From contig JAGFNQ010005219.1 of NCBI GenBank assembly GCA_024364735.1, forward strand, positions 310,121-374,120: DNA of 64,000 nucleotides, read 5' to 3'. How positions within the stretch are numbered: the stretch's first letter is position 1; each line of letters starts with the position of its first letter. Shown piece after piece: positions 30,754 to 39,648 of this stretch. The notes under the pieces are model-generated. The model saw only the letters and a program-made list of their open reading frames with translations, searched no databases and had not been told where the DNA came from. A program made the position numbers and the translations under genes. The DNA comes from Boesenbergia rotunda. Its lineage: Eukaryota; Streptophyta; Magnoliopsida; Zingiberales; Zingiberaceae.

Positions 30754-31911
30754 TTAAGAGTGAAAACATGCAATAAAGGAAAAGGCAACAAAAATCAAAC
30801 TCCCTTTTATTTCTGGCGGTCGGAGTCTGTCAAGAAAAAGCCTCCACTGTGGTAGTGGAGGAGTCAAGGTGTGCGAAAAAGCTTGTTCCATTTGTTCAAC
30901 TTTACTGTGCATCGCTCCCCCACACTTAGGCTTAACTGCAACCTGTTCAGGTGGATGAAGATTATTTAAATACAAGACCCATTTAAGAGGTAGAGTGTTT
31001 TGAATTAAAGTAAAATCTACTCCCTCTTTATTCTTTTTGGGACACATTTCAGGAGGTTTGAGCCTGTTCAGATGAAGCTCCCACTCCAGCAGTCTTCTGG
31101 ACCCTACAAAACAATGTAATACCCCTCTCAAGCGTGCAGGGTACAAAGGAAATAAAATAATATTAGTCTTTGCATACAATTTATCCAAAAATGAATCACA
31201 TCCAATAAAATCAAGTTTAGGCATTTCAAAGAATTTTTTACAATGAATATCTACCCAAGATGCATCAAGACACTTATCATAATCAATAAAATCTATTTTG
31301 GATGCTCCAATGAAATTTTCCCAATTATTTCCCACACATGACAAATCAAGAAATGTATCGCAGCCTATAAAATCAACTTTTGGTACCTCTCCTGATGTTT
31401 CCCAAAAAATAAAAGAAATACTTACCTGATCGCGCTGAAAAATACCTGGAGGTTTCACAATGATAGATGTGTCCATATCTCCCTCCTGGTCAAGTATAGA
31501 GTCCGTATCAGGTTCAAGTTCTAGTAGGCGCTCAACTGGTATAAGTGATCCTTGGGGCTCTGTGCAATCCCCTACACTTTGAATCTCAACAGAAATAGGT
31601 GATCCTTGGGGCTCTGTGCAATCCCCTACACCTAGAATAATCTCTCCAGCTGGTAAAGCCTCTGAAATGTTTTCTGAAAATTCCTCAGTCTCTGCAGTAA
31701 ATACTCTCTCAGCCTCCTCTGAATGAATAGCTCCTCCAGAAAAATCCTCTAGAAATCCCTCAGCCTCTAACTCTGTCTGCTCCAGCTTCTCAATAATATC
31801 CATGCTCCTGATGGAGTGATCCTCTCTCGGATGATTCATAGCATCGAAAAAGGCTAAACTGAATGATCGTATCTCCAATCTCCATGGAAAGTGTACCGAC
31901 ATATACATCAA
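30754..31911 (-). CDS. Repeat-built ORF downstream of Athila-type gag-protease
   Basis: 385 codons, overlapping the protease frame by 122 bp in another frame. It begins like the end of an Athila protease-linker (FFDAMNHPREDHSI) and then becomes an acidic protein of internal repeats. VGDCTEPQGS occurs twice. A roughly 25-residue module beginning (K)xDFIxxD-x-(F/C)LD occurs three times (31380-31150). A module W-x-L-x-L-x-x-L-x-PPE occurs three times (LEWELHLNRLKPPE, LKWVLYLNNLHPPE, PQWRLFLDRLRPPE). No RT motif is present. A T5 run at 31847-31851 is the likely point where an extra base separates it from the upstream frame. Function unknown. Confidence 0.6.
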   Translation of the reverse strand: MMYMSVHFPWRLEIRSFSLAFFDAMNHPREDHSIRSMDIIEKLEQTELEAEGFLEDFSGGAIHSEEAERVFTAETEEFSENISEALPAGEIILGVGDCTEPQGSPISVEIQSVGDCTEPQGSLIPVERLLELEPDTDSILDQEGDMDTSIIVKPPGIFQRDQVSISFIFWETSGEVPKVDFIGCDTFLDLSCVGNNWENFIGASKIDFIDYDKCLDASWVDIHCKKFFEMPKLDFIGCDSFLDKLYAKTNIILFPLYPARLRGVLHCFVGSRRLLEWELHLNRLKPPEMCPKKNKEGVDFTLIQNTLPLKWVLYLNNLHPPEQVAVKPKCGGAMHSKVEQMEQAFSHTLTPPLPQWRLFLDRLRPPEIKGSLIFVAFSFIACFHS

Positions 31912-34735
31912 TCTTTGTTCTGGCTGTCTTCAGAAACGGTCTGCCTAAAATAAGTGGAGAACGGTGTGCCAAGTAATCTCCCTCCATATCCAAAATATAG
32001 AAATCAGCAGGAAAAATTAGCTCCTTTACCTTCACCAAAACATCCTCAATCATACCTGCTGGGCGTGTCTGGCTCCTGTCTGCTAGCTGTATCACCACGC
32101 CAGTGGGCTGTAAAGGGCCTATTCCGAGCATCTGAAATACTGACCTGGGCATCACATTTATGGAAGCTCCTAAATCAAGCATAGCATCCTTGAATGTAGT
32201 GCTCCCTATCTCACAAGAAACAGTAAACATCCCAGGGTCTTCACATTTCTGAGGTAGGGCATGGATGAGCGAAGAAACATTTTTCCCAATGCTGACCAAT
32301 TCATTTTCCTTAAGTTTCCTTTTGTTAACACAAAGATCCTTCCAAAACTTAGCATACTTTGGAATTCTTTTGATCATGGTCAACAAAGGTATATTGATCT
32401 CCACTTTGCTGAAAAGCTCCACTAGTTCATTAAATTCCTTAGCCTTTTCCTTCTCCCCTTGTCTTTTAGCATGTGTTCTTTGCTGTGGAAAGGGTAAAGG
32501 AACCCTAAAATCATCTTCTTTGGCCGGAAGTAGAGAGGCTGAATTCTGGGCTGCTGTCCCATGCGATGTAGTGGCTGTAGAATCGGTCTTGGCACTGTTT
32601 TCTTCTCCATTTGCCACCAAATTTGGAGGGTTGCTTGAGGAAGGGGTTGGGAATGGGCTAGGGTTGGAATCATCTGAATTTGAAGTCGTTTCATGCATGT
32701 TCCGAGCTGGAATCGCAGTTGCTGTCCGGTTTTCTGAAATATCTGCTCTTGGATTCTTTGGAGATGAAGTGACCTTCCCACTCCTCAAATAAATAGCACT
32801 CACGTTTCCTTTAGGATTAGGAACAGTTTGGGAAGGTAATTGACTTGATCCGTGAGCTTGATTTTGATTAATTCCACTCGCCAATTGACCCATTTGTCTC
32901 TCAAGATTTTGTTGGTGTTGATGTTGTTGTTGTTGTTGTTGGAGAACTTGTTGTATTTGTTGTTGTTGAGCTTGTTGTTGCTGCATCATCTGTTGAAACA
33001 TATCCTCAACCCTCTGTTGGGGTGCATTTCCTCCACTTGAGCTCCCATAACCTCCTTGGTTAGAATAGCTTCTTGATTGACCTTGAAAGGATGAAGTAGG
33101 CTGAAAATTTTGAGCTTGCTGATTTTGTTGAAAACATGGCTGTTGGGGCTGATTAAAGAACTGATTAGAGGGCTGATATGCTTGGAAACCTTGCTGGGCG
33201 TTGTGGGGCTGAAAGTTCTGAGTTTGAGCTGGAAAATTAGGTGGCGAGGGCTGAAAACTCTGATTTTGAAACCCTTGATCGTAGGGCTGAAAATTCTGAT
33301 TCATGGGCTGTGATGGCTGAAAATTTTGTTGATTTGGAGCTTGGAAAGCTGGGAATGATTGGAAGCCCTGCTGCCCTTGATAAGGTTGTTGGAATTGAGG
33401 TTTGAAATGCTGAAATGGTTGCTGAAAATGTTGAGAATTAGGCTGAAACGGGGGCTGAAAACTTTGGTGTGTTTGCTGAAAAGTTGGCTGATTGTTTTGA
33501 CCTTGTTGGGGCTGCTGGAAATTCGATTGAGGCTGCTGTGAGGGTTGATTTTGAGGCTCTTGTTGGCAGAAAGCATTCCCATACCTCAAGTTAGGATGAT
33601 TCCTCCAACCGGGGTTATAGGTAGAGGAATATGGATTGTTTCTTGCTGGAAATTGTCCTCTCGCTAATGCAGCTACTGTCTCGTCCTGTTGGAGAGTGGG
33701 GCATGAGTCTGAAGTGTGCTCTAGACTAGAGCAAATGCCACACACACTTATCATTTGACTTGAATGTGGAGGTACTGAAGGAGTTGACCCTTGATTTGCA
33801 TTGCTAACCTTCAACTCCTTAATAAGTGATGTGATCTCTGCAAATCTCTTGTCATAATGATCAATAGGCACTACCTGCACTTCACCCACTCCTCTGGTGG
33901 TCAAGGCTCTGCCTCCAAATTGTTGGGAATTCTCAGCCATATTAGAAATTAACTCCCTAGCTTGCATTGGTGACTTGTTCATTAGGGCCCCTCCAGCTGC
34001 AGCATCTATCAGGACTCTATCCATCTGCAGCAGTCCCTCATAAAAATATTGAATCAATAATTGCTCACTGATTTGATGTTGGGGGCAACTTGAACACAAC
34101 TTGTTAAATCTTTCCCAGTAATCATATAGTGTTTCGCCCACCACTTGCTGAATCCCACAGATATTTTTTCTGATTATAGCTGTGTGGGAAGCTGGGAAAT
34201 ACTTCTCCAAAAATGCCTTCTTCATAGCGATCCAACTAGACACATGTCCTGTAGGCAGATAATAGAACCAGTCTTTGGCTGCTCCTGTCAATGTGAAAGG
34301 GAAAGCTCTCAGCTTGATGTCTTCTTCAGAAATGCCCTGAGGCTTCATAGTAGAGCACACCACATGGAATTCGTGCAAGTGTCTGTTTGGATCCTCCCCA
34401 GATAAACCCTGAAACTTTGGCAACAAATTAATAAGTCCAGATCTTAACTCAAAACTTCCCCCCAGCTCTGGATAAGCTATACTGGAGTACTGAAATGCAG
34501 CGTCAGGTGCTGCGAGCTCCTTCATGGTTCTTTGGTGGTCTGCCATGTCTCTGCCTGAGTGAGTAAAAATAGTCTGAATGGGAGGAATATCTGTAGTCTT
34601 TGAAAGAATGGCCTGTCTCCTCCTGGCTCTGAAAGTCCTCTCAATCTCAGGGTCGAAATCTTCTAATTCAGCACCTAAAGACCTGGTCATAAAATCAAAC
34701 AAATCGCAGTAAAAGTGGATAAAGAGATAAAACAA
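31790..34735 (-). CDS. Athila-type gag-protease polyprotein
   Basis: 981 codons; the family start is more likely the Met at residue 16 (34690; MTRSLGAELEDFDPEIERTF). The gag domain spans about residues 100-245 (RHLHEFHVVCSTMKPQGISE, LTGAAKDWFYYLPTG, WERFNKLCSSCP). A CCHC-like knuckle CGICSSLEHTSDSC lies near 330. A Gln/Asn/Phe/Pro-rich low-complexity region with repeated FQP words runs from about 375 to 600, followed by a polyglutamine tract. The protease is near residue 850, with DLGASINVMP in place of the usual D-S/T-G-A. It would form the capsid and mature it. The frame ends in a stop soon after a single-base change in a T run. Confidence 0.9.
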   Translation of the reverse strand: MFYLFIHFYCDLFDFMTRSLGAELEDFDPEIERTFRARRRQAILSKTTDIPPIQTIFTHSGRDMADHQRTMKELAAPDAAFQYSSIAYPELGGSFELRSGLINLLPKFQGLSGEDPNRHLHEFHVVCSTMKPQGISEEDIKLRAFPFTLTGAAKDWFYYLPTGHVSSWIAMKKAFLEKYFPASHTAIIRKNICGIQQVVGETLYDYWERFNKLCSSCPQHQISEQLLIQYFYEGLLQMDRVLIDAAAGGALMNKSPMQARELISNMAENSQQFGGRALTTRGVGEVQVVPIDHYDKRFAEITSLIKELKVSNANQGSTPSVPPHSSQMISVCGICSSLEHTSDSCPTLQQDETVAALARGQFPARNNPYSSTYNPGWRNHPNLRYGNAFCQQEPQNQPSQQPQSNFQQPQQGQNNQPTFQQTHQSFQPPFQPNSQHFQQPFQHFKPQFQQPYQGQQGFQSFPAFQAPNQQNFQPSQPMNQNFQPYDQGFQNQSFQPSPPNFPAQTQNFQPHNAQQGFQAYQPSNQFFNQPQQPCFQQNQQAQNFQPTSSFQGQSRSYSNQGGYGSSSGGNAPQQRVEDMFQQMMQQQQAQQQQIQQVLQQQQQQHQHQQNLERQMGQLASGINQNQAHGSSQLPSQTVPNPKGNVSAIYLRSGKVTSSPKNPRADISENRTATAIPARNMHETTSNSDDSNPSPFPTPSSSNPPNLVANGEENSAKTDSTATTSHGTAAQNSASLLPAKEDDFRVPLPFPQQRTHAKRQGEKEKAKEFNELVELFSKVEINIPLLTMIKRIPKYAKFWKDLCVNKRKLKENELVSIGKNVSSLIHALPQKCEDPGMFTVSCEIGSTTFKDAMLDLGASINVMPRSVFQMLGIGPLQPTGVVIQLADRSQTRPAGMIEDVLVKVKELIFPADFYILDMEGDYLAHRSPLILGRPFLKTARTKIDVYVGTLSMEIGDTIIQFSLFRCYESSERGSLHQEHGYY

Positions 34736-34835
34736 ACAGAATCAAATCAAAAGATATAGCAATAAGCACAAAAATAAATCAAGAATGATATGAAATAAGT
34801 GCACAAGCAGAAATCAAACAAATCAACTAGTAGAT

Positions 34836-34853
34836 TCCCCGGCAACGGCGCCA
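34836..34853 (-). promoter_or_regulatory. Athila-type primer-binding site
   Basis: TGGCGCCGTTGCCGGGGA on the minus strand, six bases from the 5' LTR. This sequence is standard for Athila/Tat-type elements and is usually assigned to tRNA-Asp. Confidence 0.92.
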
Positions 34854-34859
34854 AAAATT

Positions 34860-37202
34860 TGATAGCCCCTAAATACTAGATTAAAGTTGTCACGAGAGTT
34901 GGGACCATCAGATTTAAATATGTATATGAATAGCTGGAAACCCTTTTACAATCAAAAGTATGAAAATGTAATATAGGGGCCACAGGGCGTATTTTTCTTG
35001 GGGCTAGTTGTCGTGCTTGATTCAAACTTGTAGTTATGTGTCGTTTTTTGGGGTTTCAAATAAGTAATGGGATTTTGGTTTTTAATTGAAAATGAAAATG
35101 AAATGAAAATGAAAGAAAATGAGCAATGGAACTAAACAAAGAGATGACACTAAAAGCTCAATTAATGGAAACCTAAGTAAGCACTTACCAAGTTTTTTTT
35201 TTCTTTATGGGAAATCGTTTTCTGATTTCAAACACCAAATGATATGCTATGCAATGAGGTAAAAGCAGTGATGGTGGTTTCGGAAACAAGCAAGCTTGAT
35301 ACAACTACTAGCATGCGAAATGTAGAACTAAAACAAACAACTCACTAAACTAGCTAAAGAGTTTTTTGGAAACCAACCATTGCCAATAAAATTCAGAAAT
35401 GAGTGACTGTAAACTTATTGATTCAAACACAATCACATGCCACAGAAACTAGCTAAATTCGGATGCAAGAAGGGCTAAGGCAAGTGGCATGCAAGGGAGA
35501 AGTCCTTGTGCCAAAAACTAGCTCTAAATCAAGGAATAAGTGAATTTTCGGCTCAAGGGTTTAAACTGAGTGATTCAAGTGGAAAACAATAGTGTTAAGA
35601 AAGAACTAAACAAGATTAAAGTGAGAAATTGGAACTGAAATCAAAATTAGGGAAACAAAGCAAATTCAGAATTCGAATTTCTGAAATTAAGGATGCAGAA
35701 ATTAAAGGCTTAACTAAAGAATTTTCTCTCGCAATAGATAAAGTGCTAAACTAGCTAGTGCAAAACGAATTCAACTAACTAATCTAGATGCAATGTAACT
35801 GAAACTAGCAATCACTTAACAGGAACTAAGGAAATCAGCTGAAATTTCTGATAAAAAGCAACTAACTTGGCACGCAACAGTTCAGTTTGGCACGCTAGCA
35901 AATGAAACTAAAATAAACTGAAATTTGATCTAGTTGATCACTAAAAAAGTTCCTATATTACTCTACTTGCAGAATTAAAGCTAACTTACAGCTAACAACT
36001 CAAGAATCGAAGAGTTCAGTAACTACAACAGAATTTCAGAACAAACTGCAACCGAATTGAAACTACAGCTAAACATGAAATTAAACTAATGAAATCTACT
36101 CCTCGATTCCTTCCAGAGTTCAGATGCTCCTTGGTTGTCAAGCAAGGGAGAGCCTCGGACCCGCAAGCTCAGCAAATCATGGGGAAAACTTCATCCGCGA
36201 TTGAATACAGCTCGAACTGCCCATTTCTGAATTTTCCATACGAATTTTTCATTTCAGCTGTGTCTGCGTGAATTGGTGAGTGGATGATGATCAAAGCTAC
36301 TCAGGGAACCCCTCTGGATAGCTTAGGTGGAAGGTGGTAGAGCGCAGCCGATCCGAAGGGTGTCAATTGGACAGAGCTGTAGAAACCTCTCACAAACTCT
36401 GTTCTTGGGCAATTTCGATCCGGAAACAAGACTGATGGCCTCCCCAATGACCTAACACGTGAATTCAGCAAGAAAATCGAGTGGTCGCGCCTTGGATTGA
36501 AGGAAACAAGCTAAGAATGAAGGAAGAACACGAAGAACGGGATTTGCGGCGAAGAACTCTGAAGACGCGACGACTGCTGAAGGTAGGAAATTTTTGGTTA
36601 AATACTTAAGCATGGACGGTCCAGATTGATCCACTTAAATCCAATGACTGATCTTGCTCTGATTTGAGCCAAACTTTTATGATGATGATCTGGGGTCAGG
36701 ATCTGCCTTGTGGTAGCTCGGATCCTCCAGATATGCAACGGATGGTCCAGATCAACTCTATCTGTGATTGGACGCTCTAGAGCCCTCCACGCTTGATCCA
36801 ACGGTTGATTGAGCTCTGATTGTAATGAAACCTTCAGATCTTGATCAGGGTGCTTGATCAACCCTAGCCCTAGCTCGGATGGCTTCAGATCATCCCGGAT
36901 GGCTCAGATCTAGCCGCTTTCGAATCGAACGGCCCAGATTTAATAGTAATCTTGATAATCTGATCCGGGTCACTTCCGACTCGAGTTTGACCCAATATGC
37001 CCTAGATCCTTGAACCTTGATGGCTACAAAAATAGATCAAGAATTTAATGGCCAAAACAATCCAAAAATTTGCATATTTGCAATTAAGTCCAAAATAAAG
37101 GTAAGTTCTAAAACCTAGGGCAATTTCACAATTTTGACAATAAAAATATAGATCAAACATGGATTTTAGCAGCTCAAATAATCAATAAAATAGTATTTAT
37201 CA
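34860..37202 (-). repeat. 5' LTR of the Athila-type element
   Basis: 2,343 bp, TGATAG...TATCA on the plus strand. It begins beside the primer-binding site and ends at the junction with copia X (37203, GTACC). The right quarter contains repeated GATGGCTCAGATC and ATCCAACGG-like words. Similarity to the LTR at 51790-53494 is clear in the first 200 bp. Confidence 0.92.
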
Positions 37203-38640
37203 GTACCCACCACCACGATCCGATCGTAGTGTCTTGATACTTTTACCTTGATGTTTCTCCACAACAGTCTTAAATACTTTGAACCAATCAAAGATTCAGA
37301 CTTGTGGCTATCAAGTAAACGTATCCATAACTTTGAATATTCGTCTCACGATGTATTCAAAGCTACCTCCATCCATGATAGGCAAAGGACCACACAAATC
37401 AGAATGAACCGATTCTAACATATCTTTGGCTCTATATCCCTCGGCCTTGAAAGGTCTCTTGGTTGTCTTACCTTCCAAGTAAGATTCAAAGGTTGGGAAG
37501 TCTCCCACCACCAATGAACCCGAGGGCCCATCGGCTATCGACCTTTGAATCCTACTAAGGTTAATGAGACCAAGCCATAGATGCTAAAGGTATGTTTGGT
37601 TTATCTCGGAAGGAACCTTTCTCTTACTTAGGTTAGATGATGAGCTATTAGTTACTATTTGCATCATGGGAGACTATGGTTTTAATTGCTTAAATTGCTT
37701 ATCCATGTTCCTAAACAGATAATTTTTCTATTCCACTTTTCATAACAAAAAGAAATAGAATATCCATTGTTTCAGAACTGAACCAGAGTTCTTTCTAAAT
37801 TTAGGTACATAAAAGCAATCTTAAAGGCAAAACTTTATCTTCTAAAGACAAATAAATAACTCCCACTGCAATGGTCGTCACCTCCGTAGCATATCCCATG
37901 TAGACGGTAATCTTTTCTTTAGCTAGTCGTTGGACTTCTTGGAACCCCTGCAAAGAATTGCAGACATGTTTAGTGGCATCCGTATCTACCCACCAGGTAC
38001 CGGTAGATAACACCGCTAAACATGTTACAATGACAAAAGAAAAGATATACCTTTTTCTTGACGACGGGGACAATTCCGCTTTCAATGTTCAACCTGCTGG
38101 CTCATGAAGCACTTGCCTTTTGGCTTCTTCACACCAGTATGAGGTCCCTGCGATTCTGCTACCTTCTTGGACTCATCTTGTTTATTCTTCTTCTTGCCTT
38201 TCGACACAGAAGTAGAAACCTTCTGAGTCACCATGGCCTGCGAACCTTTACGAAAGAGCCCCTCTGCCCCCTGGAGTACTTCTCCCAGGAGTTCCCTCAA
38301 TGTATACTCATGCTTATTCATGTTATAGTTGAGCCGGAACTACTCAAAACTCCTAGGCAGAGATTGGAGTATTATATTGACCTGGGTTTCCCCGTCGATT
38401 TGTCCTCCAAGAACCTCAATCTCATTGAGGTGGGCCATCATCTTCAGGACATTCCTCAAAGAGTATATATTTGTACTCTTCAACAATAAGGACAACGTCT
38501 AGGTTTCTTTTCCAGTCAATGTAATTTGGGCCACTAAGTTTGTTTTCCTTAAGTATTGTAGCTAGTGGGTTAAAGACTATTTTGAAAATCCTAAGAATCA
38601 CAACATACACTACTTTAGAAATTGAAAACAAATTGATTCC
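37203..38640 (-). pseudogene. Decayed copia X gag, protease and integrase start
   Basis: Minus-strand reading, from right to left: gag N-terminus (ENKLSGPNYIDWKRNLDV, 38500-38560), gag tail with a lysine-rich linker and a ruined knuckle (KGKCFMSQQVEH, 38090-38120), protease (GTWWVDTDATKHVCN, with DTD in place of the expected D-S/T-G), GAG-pre-integrase (ESVHSDLCGPLP, 37360-37430), and integrase SIKTLRSDRGGG just inside 37203. Several frame changes separate the pieces. It ends at the Athila-type LTR. Gag words match the plus copy at 8382-8838. Confidence 0.85.
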
Positions 38641-39633
38641 TCAAAACAATTAATTTTTGAAATCAACCAACACCCCTATACATCGAGAAATTCGTATGCC
38701 ACGATGGTGTGCGCGTATACGAATCCCCTCATTCGTAAGAGGAGGTTTTACCCATTGACCTTACTATCTTGTCAACCTAACTTTTTGACAAGTAAGATCA
38801 ACAGTTGGTTTACTTCGGCTATGCAAAATAATAGCAGTGACTCTGATGGGGAGGATACTATTAGTCGCATCTAAGTGTGCATCATTACACGACACTAAGA
38901 AAATTATTTCCAATTATGTGCCTTCTGATGGGGAAGTACACATGCTCTTTAATAAGTTTCTATAGTCTTTTTCAACCCAGTGATCCGCAGAACAAGTCCA
39001 TCCGATGGGGAGGAAGGCACTCAGAGCCGATGCGTAGACTTGTTCACATCACTTATTTAATTGTAATGGAAGCCGTGGGACCCTTAGGGTCCCTCTCCCA
39101 CATAGTAATTTATCTCGAGGAATTTTACTAGCACAACCACACAACCAAGCACATAACCAATAATATGAAAAATAAAGAAAATCCTAGATTTTACAACTTT
39201 CATGGCCCTTGGTCTCTAATGCGTCTCCAGTTGTGTTGTCACATCGTCCGCTCCTCCCTTCCTTCTGCGCAAGCTACCTTGATGGATCTCTGAGCCGAAA
39301 TGACTAGCTAATTATTTTTACATCATCGATCCTATACTCCACGAAGGAGTGTACATGAAAACTAGATTGAACGTAAAATAAAAAGCTCGGCTAAACATGT
39401 GTCGTATTTAATTACAAAAATTAAATACATAGCCTCGTCAACCCTGAGGAATAATTAATTACAAAAATTTCGCATAACCATCACACACATCAATTATTTT
39501 GGCCATGAAGTTGGAATCTCGTGCCTGCAACACAATGTAAGCCTATGCACATCCACACATCATCCAGCAAAATAAAATGTATGGAAAAATATAAAAAATT
39601 AACCAATCCTAAACACACAAAGTCGAAAATCTC
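38641..39633 (-). other. Leader of copia X between primer site and gag
   Basis: Noncoding. It includes an inverted repeat CTTGTCAA (38768-38775) / TTGACAAG (38785-38792) with a 9-base loop, conserved in the second leader at 43481-43506. Such hairpins in leaders can serve in RNA dimerisation or packaging; that role is only inferred here. Confidence 0.6.
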
Positions 39634-39646
39634 AACTCCGATACCA
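39634..39646 (-). promoter_or_regulatory. Copia X primer-binding site (decayed)
   Basis: TGGTATCGGAGTT on the minus strand, two bases from the LTR. It is the initiator tRNA-Met site TGGTATCAGAGC with an A-to-G change at position 8 and a mismatch at position 12. Confidence 0.75.
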
Positions 39647-39648
39647 AA

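Larger units (their letters stand above)
27174..37202 (-). mobile_element. Athila-type gypsy element lacking RT and integrase
   Basis: On the minus strand: 5' LTR (34860-37202), primer-binding site, gag-protease frame, a second repeat-built frame, a long noncoding region, polypurine tract, and a 3' LTR truncated to 579 bp. No RT, RNase H or integrase words are present, so the element is non-autonomous. The noncoding 3' region is related to that of the Athila-type element at 51790-57682, which does carry integrase. The left end was lost together with copia X sequence, so no target duplication remains. Confidence 0.85.
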
